Shown: one piece after another, positions 33,179 through 41,911 of the stretch
Layout of the letters: each line of letters opens with the position of its first letter
Numbering within the stretch: position 1 is the first letter of the stretch
DNA from: Leadbetterella lacunae
GTDB taxonomy: Bacteria > Bacteroidota > Bacteroidia > Cytophagales > Spirosomataceae
Assembly (NCBI RefSeq): GCF_042649125.1
Contig: NZ_JBHRYQ010000001.1
Span: forward strand, 4,898,001-4,962,000
Direction of reading: 5' to 3'
Length of the DNA stretch: 64,000 nt
Made by a program: the position numbers and the translations under genes
Notes under the pieces: model-generated
Told to the model about the DNA's origin: nothing
Seen by the model: only the letters and a program-made list of their open reading frames with translations
The model's database searches: none

Positions 33179-34080
33179 AATATTTCTTAGTCCTGTTTTC
33201 TTTGTTTTGTTTCAATACAACTTTTGCACAAGAGCTTAATTGTAAAGTAACTGTAAACGCCTCGCAGATTCAGTCTGTCGGCACCACAGTTGATAAATCA
33301 CTGTTTCCAGATATGGAGAGGGCGATTTTTAACTTTATGAATAACCAACGCTGGACAAACGACGTTTTTTCTGAAAAAGAAAAAATTAAATGTAGTCTAA
33401 ATATCACTTTGGCGAAGTCTCCTGCTCAAAATGTTTTCAATGCCAAGACCCAGTTTCAAGTTATCAGACCTATTTATGGTACTACTTTAGAGACGGTAAC
33501 TTTACAATATTTTGACCAAGTCTTCGATTTTTCGTATGCTCCCGAAGACCGTCAGATGATTTTTAATGAACAAAACTTTACCAATAATTTAACCTCAATG
33601 TTGGCATTTTATTCATTAATGGCAATTGCAATCGACTATGACTCATTCTCTAAGTTTGGAGGAACGCCATTTATAGAACGAGCATTCAATGTTTCTAATC
33701 TTGCTGGCAACTCGGCAGGTGGTCCTTGGATAATGGATACCGATACTCGAAATAGATATTGGTTGATAGAAAACATTAGAAGTCAGCCTTTTGTAGCTTT
33801 TAGAGAAGGCTTTTATAATTATCACAGAATAGCACTTGATGACTTTGCTACAAATCCGGCAAATAGCAGAAAAGTTATTTTAGATTTTTTGAATACCATA
33901 AAAAATGTAGCGGGACTCAAGCAAAATTCTATTATTATTAATACTTTTTTTGATGCAAAGTCTGCCGAAATAATAAATATTTTTTCAGAAGGTACCAAGC
34001 AAGAAAAACAACAGGTCTTTGAATTGGTTTCATTCTTAGATCCAGATAAAACAGAGAATTACAGAAAAATATTAAAATGA
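33175..34080 (+). CDS. DUF4835 family secreted protein (PorD-type, type IX secretion-associated)
   Basis: A 301-residue protein with a Sec signal peptide (MKYFLVLFSLFCFNTTFAQ) and a mature start ELNCKVTVNASQIQ. The DUF4835 pattern is clear: FMNNQRWTNDVFSEKEKI, FQVIRPIYGT, NLTSMLAFYSLMAIAIDYDSFSKFGG and a C-terminal DPDKTENYRKILK. From memory, this family has been named PorD and linked to type IX secretion; that link is not shown by the sequence itself. Its place after coaBC is conserved in related bacteria. Both borders are 4-base overlaps, with coaBC upstream and an SDR gene downstream, so three unrelated-looking genes are translationally coupled. Confidence 0.85.
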   Translation: MKYFLVLFSLFCFNTTFAQELNCKVTVNASQIQSVGTTVDKSLFPDMERAIFNFMNNQRWTNDVFSEKEKIKCSLNITLAKSPAQNVFNAKTQFQVIRPIYGTTLETVTLQYFDQVFDFSYAPEDRQMIFNEQNFTNNLTSMLAFYSLMAIAIDYDSFSKFGGTPFIERAFNVSNLAGNSAGGPWIMDTDTRNRYWLIENIRSQPFVAFREGFYNYHRIALDDFATNPANSRKVILDFLNTIKNVAGLKQNSIIINTFFDAKSAEIINIFSEGTKQEKQQVFELVSFLDPDKTENYRKILK

Positions 34081-34829
34081 ACAAAATAGCATTAATAACA
34101 GGAGCCTCGTCGGGTATAGGATACGCTACAGCAATCGCTTTGGCAGAAAAAGGTTATGACTTGATCATAACAGGTAGGAGAGAAGGTAAACTTACGGACT
34201 TAGAAAAAACCATAGACGGCAAAGTGAAAACATTCAAAATGCTTTTTGATGTTTCAGACTCAACAGAAGTAAAAGCGGCATTCGACAAACTTCCCGAAGA
34301 ATGGAAGCAAATTGATGTTTTGGTTAACAATGCAGGAAATGCCCATGGTTTTGGAGCTATTCACGAAGGTGAAATAGCAGATTGGGAACTCATGATAGGA
34401 AGTAATATTGTTGGACTGCTCAACGTGTCTAAAATGGTACTTCCAGGTATGGTGAGTCGCCAAAAGGGTCATGTGGTAAACCTTAGCTCAGTAGCAGGTA
34501 AACAAACCTACGAAAACGGAACGGTGTATTGTGCCACCAAAAAAAGCGTGGAGGCCATTAGTGAAGGCATGCGACTTGACCTAACTAAACACGGCATCAA
34601 GGTGACCAATATTGCTCCTGGAGCTGTAGAAACTGAGTTTTCTAATATAAGATTTAAGGGCGATACCGAAAAAGCCAAGAAGGTTTATGAAGGTTTTGAG
34701 CCGCTATTGGCGGTAGATATTGCAGACGCCATTGCATATTGTGTAGCCGCACCTGATCATGTAACTATTGCAGACATGACCATCTATGCCAAAGCTCAAG
34801 CGGCACCCACCACAGTTTATAGAAAGTAA
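34077..34829 (+). CDS. Short-chain dehydrogenase/reductase (YdfG-like)
   Basis: A 250-residue classical SDR. The nucleotide-binding motif is TGASSGIGYA near the N-terminus, with an Arg pair after strand 2 (ITGRREGKL) that favours NADP. NNAGNAHGFG, the catalytic Ser in NLSSVAGKQTY and Tyr-Cys-Ala-Thr-Lys (VYCATKKS) complete the active site. The C-terminal region (TNIAPGAVETEFSNIRFKGD) is like E. coli YdfG, which oxidises 3-hydroxy acids such as serine or reduces malonic semialdehyde. The exact substrate is not known. It is the last gene of the coaBC-DUF4835-SDR unit and is followed by a clear terminator. Confidence 0.92.
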   Translation: MNKIALITGASSGIGYATAIALAEKGYDLIITGRREGKLTDLEKTIDGKVKTFKMLFDVSDSTEVKAAFDKLPEEWKQIDVLVNNAGNAHGFGAIHEGEIADWELMIGSNIVGLLNVSKMVLPGMVSRQKGHVVNLSSVAGKQTYENGTVYCATKKSVEAISEGMRLDLTKHGIKVTNIAPGAVETEFSNIRFKGDTEKAKKVYEGFEPLLAVDIADAIAYCVAAPDHVTIADMTIYAKAQAAPTTVYRK

Positions 34830-34848
34830 TTAGCCGTAAAATAAAAAT

Positions 34849-34870
34849 GGTGGGCATAACCCACCTTTTT
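34849..34870 (+). terminator. Intrinsic terminator after the SDR gene
   Basis: GGTGGG (34849-34854) pairs with CCCACC (34860-34865) around the loop CATAA, followed by TTTTT. It closes the coaBC-DUF4835-SDR operon. Confidence 0.85.
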
Positions 34871-35113
34871 ACTTAATATTCCCATAATTAACCATAAATC
34901 TAATTCTATTAAAGAATGTTTTGTGTGTGTGAACTACTGCAGCATTTTTTCAATTTTACTTTCTAGGTTACAACACTATTTTTTTGGGTTATAAACCACT
35001 TGTTTTTATTTCATTTTTCCAGTTTTCTCCTCGACACTTACCGAACAAAAGGCTTATTTCTCTTTTTAAACTTTCAATAGTTATTTCGGAATAAAAATTG
35101 CAGAACACTTTAA

Positions 35114-35157
35114 ATAAAACTACGACTGAGTATTGCAGCCGTAGTTTTATGCTCTTT
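35114..35157 (+). terminator. Terminator-like hairpin with no assigned gene
   Basis: ATAAAACTACG (35114-35124) pairs perfectly with CGTAGTTTTAT (35140-35150). The loop can extend the stem with CTG/CAG. GCTCTTTTT follows. It lies about 245 bases beyond the SDR terminator and about 300 bases before pheT, with no open frame between, so it could end a small RNA. The rest of the region from 34871 to 35113 shows no coding sequence and no RNA gene that I recognise. Confidence 0.5.
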
Positions 35158-35194
35158 TTAAATTAACTATTAGGAAAACACGTTGACTAGTATA

Positions 35195-35225
35195 AAGCCA
35201 ATCTTGTGCCAGATTGGGCTTTTTT
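35195..35225 (+). terminator. Second terminator-like hairpin in the pheT upstream region
   Basis: AAGCCAATCT (35195-35204) pairs with AGATTGGGCTT (35211-35221, one bulged G) around TGTGCC, followed directly by a run of T to 35225. It has the form of an intrinsic terminator on the plus strand. No gene is visible upstream of it within 300 bases. From 35226 to 35414 only AT-rich sequence with T- and A-tracts is seen. Confidence 0.6.
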
Positions 35226-35414
35226 GCGGTATACTTAGCGAGCGGATACATTTAAATAAATTCTTGATTTTATTGATTCAAAAATCCTTTTTGAGGTATT
35301 TTTTGAAAGTGTGCCAATTTTTATTTTCTTTAAAAAAAAGAAGTTTTTTTTTGTGATTTATATATACTTCAAGAATAAAAATTCTTTTTAAAAACTCCAT
35401 ACCTATATATTATT

Positions 35415-35422
35415 TATCTTTG
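35415..35422 (+). promoter_or_regulatory. -7 promoter element of the pheT operon
   Basis: TATCTTTG matches TAnnTTTG exactly. Transcription would begin near 35428, about 25 bases before the ATG at 35453. It overlaps the longer open frame that begins at 35420 and so supports the shorter start. Confidence 0.7.
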
Positions 35423-35452
35423 CACTTTATTTTAAACGCCCGAATATTTCAG

Positions 35453-37879
35453 ATGAAGATATCATACTCGCACTTAAAAAAACTTATAGATTTTGATTTA
35501 GACCCAGAAGCCCTAGGAAAAGTATTAACTTCCACTGGGCTTGAGGTAGAAGGCATAGAAACCATTGAAGCCGTAAAAGGTGGTTTAAAGGGCCTTGTGG
35601 TAGGTGAAGTGATGTCTTGTGAAAAACATCCTGATGCTGACAAATTAAAGGTTACAAAGATAAATGTAGGCGGTGAAGAACTACTTGATATAGTTTGTGG
35701 TGCTCCCAATGTGGCCCAAGGTCAGAAAGTAATAGTGGCTCTTGTAGGTACCACGCTTTATCCGACAGATGGCGAGCCATTCACAATCAAGAAATCAAAA
35801 ATTAGAGGTGCCGTATCTGAAGGTATGCTTTGTGCCGAAGACGAAATAGGCACAGGAAGGTCGCACGACGGGATTTTGGTATTAGATCCTAATTTAGAAG
35901 TTGGGCAACCAATAGCTCCCATATTTAACAAAGAAGCTGATTACCAAATAGAAATAGGTTTAACGCCAAATAGGGCAGATGCTGCCTCGCACCTTGGTGT
36001 GGCGAGAGACATTAAAGCTGCTTTAGATTTAGAACTAAAATATCCAGAAGCATCCACTTTTGAAATTGGAACAGCTAAGCCAAATATTTCAGTACAAGTG
36101 AATGACTCGGAAGCTTGTCCGCGTTTTTGTGGTTTAGAAATCCAAAACGTAGAGGTTAAAGAATCTCCAGAATGGTTAAAAAGATTCTTGACTACCGTAG
36201 GCGTAAATTCTATCAATAACCTCGTAGATATCACTAACTATATCTGTCACTTTTTGGGACAGCCCATGCATATTTTTGATGCAGATCAAATTAAAGGCGG
36301 ACAGATAATAGTGCAAATACCCGAAAAAGGCACGAAAGTAACTACGCTAGATGGCGTCGAGAGAAGCCTTTCTGGGTTTGACTTGGCTATTTGTAATGCC
36401 GAAGAGCCTATGGCCATTGCCGGAGTTTTTGGTGGAGAAAAATCAGGTGTTACAGCTTCTACTAAAAATATCTTTCTAGAGGTTGCCTATTTTGACCCAA
36501 GTTTTATCAGAAAAACTGCCAATCACCACAGTTTAAAAACCGATGCCTCGTTTAGATACGAAAGAGGAACTGACCCAAATATGCCGCCTTTGGCTATCAA
36601 AATAGCCGCGGAGCTGATCCTTTCTCTGTCAGGTGGAACTATATGTGATTCATTGATAGACATCTATCCAAATCCAATTGCGGATTTTGATATTTTGTTG
36701 AAATACAAAAACATCGATAGGTTGTTGGGTAAAACATTAGAGCCCACGCTTATTAAAAATATTTTGAGCAAATTGGATATCATGGCAGTGTCAGAAACTG
36801 CCGAGACTTTGCAAGTAAAAGTACCTCCATACAGAGTTGATGTTACCCGCGAAGCTGACGTAATAGAAGAGATTTTGAGGATTTATGGCTTTGATAACAT
36901 AGAGTTGTCAAGTCACATGAGTTCTGACTTTATCGCTGATTTTCCTGCAAAAGAAGCTGAAAATTTACGTGTAAAAGCATCAGAAAACTTAGCAGCGAAA
37001 GGATTTTTCGAGATTCAATCCTTATCAATAGTTAAGCCCGCTGACAATGCCCACGTGGTTAATCCTGAAAACACGGAGGCCGTTAAGTTGCTAAATCCGC
37101 TAAGTGAAGACCTTTCTGTGATGAGGCAATCGATGTTATTTTCGGGATTAAATGCCATAGTGTATAATGTAAACAGAAGAAGCAAAGATCTAAAGTTTTT
37201 TGAATTTGGCAGAACCTATCACAAAGTCAATAACGAAGAGAATTTTAAGATAAAAGAAAATAAACAGTTGGCGATCTGGATCACCGGAAATGTGAATGCA
37301 GAAACTTGGTCGGGGAAACCACAGAAAGTAGCCTACAAGGACCTTTATCAGGTTGTGGTAAATGTATTTGAGTCTATGCGAGTTTTCGATTTTGAAACCG
37401 CAGAAACTACAGATTCGGCATTTGCATATGGTTTAGATTTGTTGTTTAGAAAGAAGCCTTTGGCTAAGCTTGGTTTGGTTAAGAAAAACCTTTTAAAACA
37501 AGCAGATTTAAAACAAGATGTCTTTTACGCAGAAATAGATTGGGATTTACTTTCGAAGTTATACACCCAAGAGTTTTCGTTTAAAGAAATATCTAAATAT
37601 CCAGAAGTTAGACGTGACCTTTCGTTGGTTTTGCCAAAAACAGCTAAGTTTGAACAAGTGAAGAAGGTTTCTAAGCAGGTGGAGAAAAAGCTACTCAAAG
37701 AGATTAATGTGTTTGATGTTTATGAAGGCGATAAGCTTGAAGAAAATCAAAAATCATACTCGGTGAGTTTTGTTTTACAAGACATCGAGAAAACATTGAA
37801 TGATGCCATTATAGACAAAACAATGCAGAAACTTATTGCTGCATTTGAAAACGAACTAGGGGCTATTATTAGAAAATAA
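35453..37879 (+). CDS. pheT: Phenylalanine-tRNA ligase, beta subunit
   Basis: Beta subunit of the alpha2-beta2 phenylalanyl-tRNA synthetase, 808 residues from Met at 35453 (MKISYSHLKKLIDF). Domain order is: B1 start; tRNA-binding OB fold (VGEVMSCEKHPDADKLKVTKINVG ... IVCGAPNVAQGQ); B3/B4 core with the editing site (GQPMHIFDADQIKGG ... EEPMAIAGVFGGEKSG); B5 (DVTREADVIEEILRIYGFDNI); catalytic-like domain; C-terminal FDX-ACB anticodon-binding domain (FKEISKYPEVRRDLSLVLP). A promoter at 35415-35422 excludes the upstream in-frame Met. pheS is not in the window. The coiled-coil gene begins 2 bases after the stop, so pheT, that gene and zapA form one operon. Confidence 0.96.
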   Translation: MKISYSHLKKLIDFDLDPEALGKVLTSTGLEVEGIETIEAVKGGLKGLVVGEVMSCEKHPDADKLKVTKINVGGEELLDIVCGAPNVAQGQKVIVALVGTTLYPTDGEPFTIKKSKIRGAVSEGMLCAEDEIGTGRSHDGILVLDPNLEVGQPIAPIFNKEADYQIEIGLTPNRADAASHLGVARDIKAALDLELKYPEASTFEIGTAKPNISVQVNDSEACPRFCGLEIQNVEVKESPEWLKRFLTTVGVNSINNLVDITNYICHFLGQPMHIFDADQIKGGQIIVQIPEKGTKVTTLDGVERSLSGFDLAICNAEEPMAIAGVFGGEKSGVTASTKNIFLEVAYFDPSFIRKTANHHSLKTDASFRYERGTDPNMPPLAIKIAAELILSLSGGTICDSLIDIYPNPIADFDILLKYKNIDRLLGKTLEPTLIKNILSKLDIMAVSETAETLQVKVPPYRVDVTREADVIEEILRIYGFDNIELSSHMSSDFIADFPAKEAENLRVKASENLAAKGFFEIQSLSIVKPADNAHVVNPENTEAVKLLNPLSEDLSVMRQSMLFSGLNAIVYNVNRRSKDLKFFEFGRTYHKVNNEENFKIKENKQLAIWITGNVNAETWSGKPQKVAYKDLYQVVVNVFESMRVFDFETAETTDSAFAYGLDLLFRKKPLAKLGLVKKNLLKQADLKQDVFYAEIDWDLLSKLYTQEFSFKEISKYPEVRRDLSLVLPKTAKFEQVKKVSKQVEKKLLKEINVFDVYEGDKLEENQKSYSVSFVLQDIEKTLNDAIIDKTMQKLIAAFENELGAIIRK

Positions 37880-37881
37880 AA

Positions 37882-38268
37882 ATGAGTAATCACGGTGATT
37901 TCCAAAAAGACAATGCATTTATACTCTCTAAATTTGAAGAGGTTGCAGGATTATTGGAGCATCTAAAATCTCAGAATAGGAGTTTGAAAAATCAAGTTAT
38001 AGGTTTAGAATTTGAGAAGGAAAATCAATACAAAGAAATTCAAAACCTAAAAAAGACCAATCAACTTCTGAAAAATGATATTAAAGAATTGCAGGATAAT
38101 GTAGTCAAAGAAAATATATTAATACCTCAAAACTTTAAAATTAAAAATAAAATCATTAAGATTGTATCCGATATTAAAGAAAATGAAGTAGAAGTTTCAG
38201 AATTGAAAAATTTAGTTGCTTTACTTATCGAAGAATTAGATAGTTGTATTCATCAGTTGGAAAAATAA
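37882..38268 (+). CDS. Coiled-coil protein of unknown function between pheT and zapA
   Basis: A 128-residue soluble protein that is coiled coil for much of its length. A heptad-like region runs from about residue 15 to 75 (EEVAGLLEHLKSQNRSLKNQ, then LEFEKENQYKEIQNLKKTNQ and LLKNDIKELQDNV). A second helical part at the end has KLVSD-like NLVALLIEELDSCIHQLEK. No known domain is recognised. It lies between pheT (2 bases) and zapA (15 bases). ZapB, the partner of ZapA in enterobacteria, is a small coiled coil, so a similar role is possible by position and shape only. A plain structural or DNA-associated protein is equally open. Confidence 0.8.
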   Translation: MSNHGDFQKDNAFILSKFEEVAGLLEHLKSQNRSLKNQVIGLEFEKENQYKEIQNLKKTNQLLKNDIKELQDNVVKENILIPQNFKIKNKIIKIVSDIKENEVEVSELKNLVALLIEELDSCIHQLEK

Positions 38269-38283
38269 ACGAATATCTCTAAA

Positions 38284-38571
38284 ATGGAACCAGATAAAGC
38301 AAAAGTGGTTATAAAGCTAAATGGTAAGCTTATCCCTTTTGTGGTTGATAATGCAGATGAGCCTTATTTTAGAGAAGCGAATGATATGTTAAGTGACCGC
38401 CTAGCCACATTACAAAGTGACTATTCTGCACATGCAGACACCCAAATGTTGGTGTCAGTATTAGCAGTAGAGGCTTTAGTGGATGGTCTTAAAGTAAATG
38501 AAAGGTACCAAAAACTCAGGTCGGAGGTACAAGGACGCTTAGATATAATTCAAGGTAAATTTAACGATTGA
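38284..38571 (+). CDS. zapA: Cell division protein ZapA
   Basis: A 95-residue protein of the ZapA family, which binds FtsZ filaments and helps the Z-ring assemble. The N-terminal strand-rich part is VVIKLNGKLIPFVVDNADEPYFREANDMLSDRL in pattern (seen in two blocks, VVIKLNGKLIPFVV and EPYFREANDMLSDRL). It is followed by the long C-terminal helix with LVSVLAVEALVDGLKVNERY and LRSEVQGRLDIIQ, which makes the tetramer coil. It lies 15 bases after the coiled-coil gene and 87 bases before rny. Confidence 0.92.
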   Translation: MEPDKAKVVIKLNGKLIPFVVDNADEPYFREANDMLSDRLATLQSDYSAHADTQMLVSVLAVEALVDGLKVNERYQKLRSEVQGRLDIIQGKFND

Positions 38572-38658
38572 TCCATACATCACTGCTTTTTCCCTTCTTT
38601 TTAATGTCAAGATGGATCTTTTTTGATCTGTTTAAACATAATTAATTTAACCAAAAAA

Positions 38659-40224
38659 ATGTCTGGATATTTATTTTTATTTATAGGCCTTGTGGTGGGT
38701 CTTGTGGGCGGCTACCTACTGGGGCAGAGTCTACTGAAGAAAAGCCGTGTTAACCAAGAAGAGGAAGCTCAGAAAAAAGCAGATGAGATACTTAGAAACG
38801 CGAAAAATAACGCCGAAAGTATCAAGAAAGATAAAATGTTTGAAGCAAAAGAACATTTCTTAAAGCTGAAATCAGAATTTGATGAGGACTCGAATAATCG
38901 CAGAAACATCATTGCTCAAAATGAGCAAAAAGTAAAGCAACTACAACAACAAGCCACCCAGCAAGTAGAGCAAAACAAACGTCTTGAATCCGAATTGAAT
39001 GCTAAAAATAACAAGTTCAATGAGCAACTGGAGATTATTACACGTAAGAAGGATGAAGTAGATAAAATGCACGCTCAACAAGTTTCTCAACTCGAGAAAA
39101 TTGCAAACTTAACAGCAGACCAAGCCAAACAGCAACTCATAGATGCATTGAAACAAGAAGCTGAAACCAATGCTTCGAGTTATATCAAAAATGCAATGGA
39201 GGAAGCTAAACTTTCAGCTACGAAAGAAGCGAAGAAAATTGTAATAGAAACTATTCAAAGAACTGCAGCTGAGCAAGCCATTGAAAACTGTGTGTCAGTT
39301 TTTAATATTGAATCTGACGAAATTAAAGGTAAAATTATCGGTAGAGAAGGTAGAAACATTAGAGCTTTAGAAGCCGCTACGGGTGTAGAAATCATAGTAG
39401 ATGATACTCCTGAGGCAATTGTAATCTCAAGTTTTGATCCAGTTAGAAGAGAAGTTGCAAGACTTTCGATGCACCGTTTGGTTCAAGATGGACGTATTCA
39501 CCCGGCTCGTATCGAAGAGATTGTTAATAAAACAAGAAAAGATATCGATCACGAAGTGATTGAAATAGGAGAGCGTACGGTTATCGATTTAGGTATCCAC
39601 GGACTTCACCCTGAACTTATCAAAATGGTAGGTAGAATGAGGTTCAGGTCATCTTATGGTCAAAATCTTTTACAACACTCAAGAGAAGTTGCCAAACTGT
39701 GTGCTACTATGGCCGCAGAAATGGGTCTTAACGTTAAGTTAGCCAAAAGAGCAGGTTTGCTACACGATATAGGTAAAGTAAACCAAGAGGAGTCAGACTT
39801 GCCGCACGCATTGCTTGGTATGGAAATGGCCAAAAAATACAAAGAGAATCCAGAAGTTTGTAATGCCATAGGAGCTCACCACGATGAGATTGAAATGACC
39901 TCGATGATATCGCCGATTATCCAAGTGTGTGATGCTATTTCGGGCTCAAGACCTGGTGCAAGACGCGAGATGATGGAATCTTATGCTAGGAGATTGAGAG
40001 ACCTAGAAGATTTGGCTCTTAACTTTAAAGGTGTAGAAAAATGTTACGCCATACAAGCAGGTAGAGAACTACGCGTAATTGTAGATGCTGAAAACTGTAG
40101 CGATGACGAAGCAAACATGCTTTCATTTAATATATCTCAGAAAATAGAAAAAGAAATGCAGTATCCAGGACAAATAAAAGTTTGTGTAATTAGAGAAATG
40201 AGAAGCGTGGCTTATGCCAAATAA
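38659..40224 (+). CDS. rny: Ribonuclease Y
   Basis: Membrane-anchored endoribonuclease for mRNA turnover. From Met at 38659 (MSGYLFLFIGLVVG) it has 521 residues. An N-terminal membrane helix is followed by a long charged coiled coil (about residues 35-190, rich in Lys, Glu and Gln). Next comes a KH domain with IIGREGRNIRALEAATGVE, then the HD domain with LLQHSREVAKLCATMAAEMG and RAGLLHDIGKVNQEE, where the His-Asp pair binds metal. The C-terminal part ends GQIKVCVIREMRSVAYAK. The longer frame from 38623 adds a non-typical stretch before the membrane helix and was rejected. It is downstream of zapA, and a long hairpin lies after the stop. Confidence 0.95.
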   Translation: MSGYLFLFIGLVVGLVGGYLLGQSLLKKSRVNQEEEAQKKADEILRNAKNNAESIKKDKMFEAKEHFLKLKSEFDEDSNNRRNIIAQNEQKVKQLQQQATQQVEQNKRLESELNAKNNKFNEQLEIITRKKDEVDKMHAQQVSQLEKIANLTADQAKQQLIDALKQEAETNASSYIKNAMEEAKLSATKEAKKIVIETIQRTAAEQAIENCVSVFNIESDEIKGKIIGREGRNIRALEAATGVEIIVDDTPEAIVISSFDPVRREVARLSMHRLVQDGRIHPARIEEIVNKTRKDIDHEVIEIGERTVIDLGIHGLHPELIKMVGRMRFRSSYGQNLLQHSREVAKLCATMAAEMGLNVKLAKRAGLLHDIGKVNQEESDLPHALLGMEMAKKYKENPEVCNAIGAHHDEIEMTSMISPIIQVCDAISGSRPGARREMMESYARRLRDLEDLALNFKGVEKCYAIQAGRELRVIVDAENCSDDEANMLSFNISQKIEKEMQYPGQIKVCVIREMRSVAYAK

Positions 40225-40310
40225 TTTTACCAAACTTCGAATTCTATATTAGATATTGAAATTATAAATCGGTAAAGGGTAATTGTTAATTGAACTTTAC
40301 CAAGAAAATC

Positions 40311-40355
40311 GAAACAATGCTAAACTCAAATAAGTTATTTGATTAGCATTGTTTC
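40311..40355 (+). terminator. Long hairpin after rny, probable terminator
   Basis: GAAACAATGCTA (40311-40322) pairs perfectly with TAGCATTGTTTC (40344-40355). An inner stem TCAAATA (40326-40332) with TATTTGA (40336-40342) extends it around the loop AGT. CTTTGTTTG follows, a weak U-tract. It sits 87 bases after rny and may end that operon. The rest of the 350-base gap to gltA shows only AT-rich sequence and the gltA promoter. Confidence 0.6.
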
Positions 40356-40491
40356 TTTGTTTGTGGGTAATCCCAAAATCATTAAAATTCTGTTAAAATC
40401 ATACTTTATCCTATTTTTTTATTGATAATTGGTGTTTTTATTCCATTTTGTTTTGAATTCAAATTCCTTTTTAATTTTAATTCAGAAAATG

Positions 40492-40522
40492 TTTGTCTCT
40501 TGTACTATTTTTAGTAATTTAG
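40492..40522 (+). promoter_or_regulatory. Candidate promoter of gltA
   Basis: TTTG at 40492-40495, 19 bases, then TAATTTAG at 40515-40522, one mismatch to TAnnTTTG. Transcription would start near 40529, about 46 bases before the ATG. Confidence 0.45.
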
Positions 40523-40574
40523 GGCTGTATTCAAAGTTTGTTTAATAGGTATAATCTAAATAAAATATAATTTT

Positions 40575-41858
40575 ATGGCTGAGTCAGTGAAATTATTAAT
40601 TGATGGTAAGGAGTATGAATTCCCTGTTATAGTGGGTTCTGAGAACGAAAAAGCAATTGATATTTCAAGTTTAAGAGGAAAGACAGGATATGTCACAATT
40701 GATGAAGGTTTCAAAAATACTGGATCTACTAAAAGTGCGATTACATTTTTGGATGGAGAAGAAGGAATCCTTAGGTATAGAGGGTATTCAATAGAGGAAT
40801 TGGCTGATAAAGCAGACTTTCTTGAAGTTGCCTATTTGTTAATTCATGGTGATTTGCCAACTGAGGCTCAGTATACTGAGTTTGTAGGTAAAATTACAAA
40901 ACATACCATGGTTAACGAAGATATGCGTAAGATCTTCGATGGTTTCCCTGTAAATGCTCATCCAATGGGTATTATGTCAGCTTTGGTAAGTGCCATGTCT
41001 GGTTTTTATCCAGATTCATTTGACGAGAAATCACCTGAAAACCTTCAATTACATATAATTCGTTTATTAGCTAAGTTCCCAACTTTGGCTACATGGTGTT
41101 ATAAGAAGTCTCAAGGGCATCCGATTAACTATCCTAAAAACGACCTTGACTATTGTTCAAACTTCTTGCAGATGATGTTTGCATTACCTGTAGAAGATTA
41201 TAAAGTTGATCCTGTAGTTTCCAGAGCTCTTAATAAGTTATTGATTCTTCATGCTGACCACGAGCAAAACTGCTCTACTTCTACTGTAAGACTAGTAGGT
41301 TCGTCTAAGGCTAATATATTCTCATCTGTTTCAGCTGGTATTTCAGCTCTTTGGGGTCCTCTTCACGGAGGTGCTAACCAAGAGGTTATCGAAATGCTTG
41401 AAGCTATCAGAAACGATGGCGGCAATGTACAGAAGTACATTGACATGGCAAAAGACAAAAACTCTGGTTTCAGATTATTTGGTTTTGGTCACAGAGTTTA
41501 CAAAAACTTTGATCCTAGAGCTAAGATCATCAAAAAAGCCGCAGATGATGTTCTTGAGAAATTAGGTGTGAGTGACCCTGTTTTAGCTATAGCAAAAGGA
41601 TTAGAAGAGGCAGCACTTAAAGACGAGTATTTCGTTTCTAGAAAACTATATCCAAACGTAGATTTCTACTCAGGAATTATCTACAGAGCATTGGGTATCC
41701 CAACCAATATGTTTACGGTAATGTTTGCTATCGGTAGATTACCAGGTTGGATAGCACAATGGCTTGAACTGAGAGATCAAAACCAAGCGATTGGAAGACC
41801 AAGACAAATATATACAGGAGAGACGCATCGTCCTTTTGTAGAGAAAAATAAAAGATAA
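40575..41858 (+). CDS. gltA: Citrate synthase, type II (hexameric bacterial form)
   Basis: Entry enzyme of the TCA cycle, condensing acetyl-CoA and oxaloacetate. The 427-residue length and the N-terminal beta domain (VKLLIDGKEYEFPVI, then YVTIDEGFKNTGS) are typical of the larger Gram-negative type that can be NADH-sensitive. Catalytic blocks are LHADHEQNCSTSTVRLVGSS, WGPLHGGANQEVIEML with the active His, FGHRVYKNFDPRA with the second His, and LYPNVDFYSGI with the Asp. The C-terminus RPRQIYTGETHRPF is standard. It is monocistronic, with a candidate promoter at 40492-40522 and a strong terminator just after the stop. Confidence 0.97.
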   Translation: MAESVKLLIDGKEYEFPVIVGSENEKAIDISSLRGKTGYVTIDEGFKNTGSTKSAITFLDGEEGILRYRGYSIEELADKADFLEVAYLLIHGDLPTEAQYTEFVGKITKHTMVNEDMRKIFDGFPVNAHPMGIMSALVSAMSGFYPDSFDEKSPENLQLHIIRLLAKFPTLATWCYKKSQGHPINYPKNDLDYCSNFLQMMFALPVEDYKVDPVVSRALNKLLILHADHEQNCSTSTVRLVGSSKANIFSSVSAGISALWGPLHGGANQEVIEMLEAIRNDGGNVQKYIDMAKDKNSGFRLFGFGHRVYKNFDPRAKIIKKAADDVLEKLGVSDPVLAIAKGLEEAALKDEYFVSRKLYPNVDFYSGIIYRALGIPTNMFTVMFAIGRLPGWIAQWLELRDQNQAIGRPRQIYTGETHRPFVEKNKR

Positions 41859-41860
41859 GT

Positions 41861-41889
41861 AAAAAAGCTCCGAAAGGAGCTTTTTTTTT
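41861..41889. terminator. Bidirectional intrinsic terminator between gltA and the LytTR gene
   Basis: GCTCC (41867-41871) and GGAGC (41876-41880) around a GAAA tetraloop, with AAAAAA before and nine T after. It works in both directions for the convergent genes gltA and LytTR. Confidence 0.9.
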
Positions 41890-41911
41890 GTGCCTTAAAG
41901 TCCTTTGCGTA

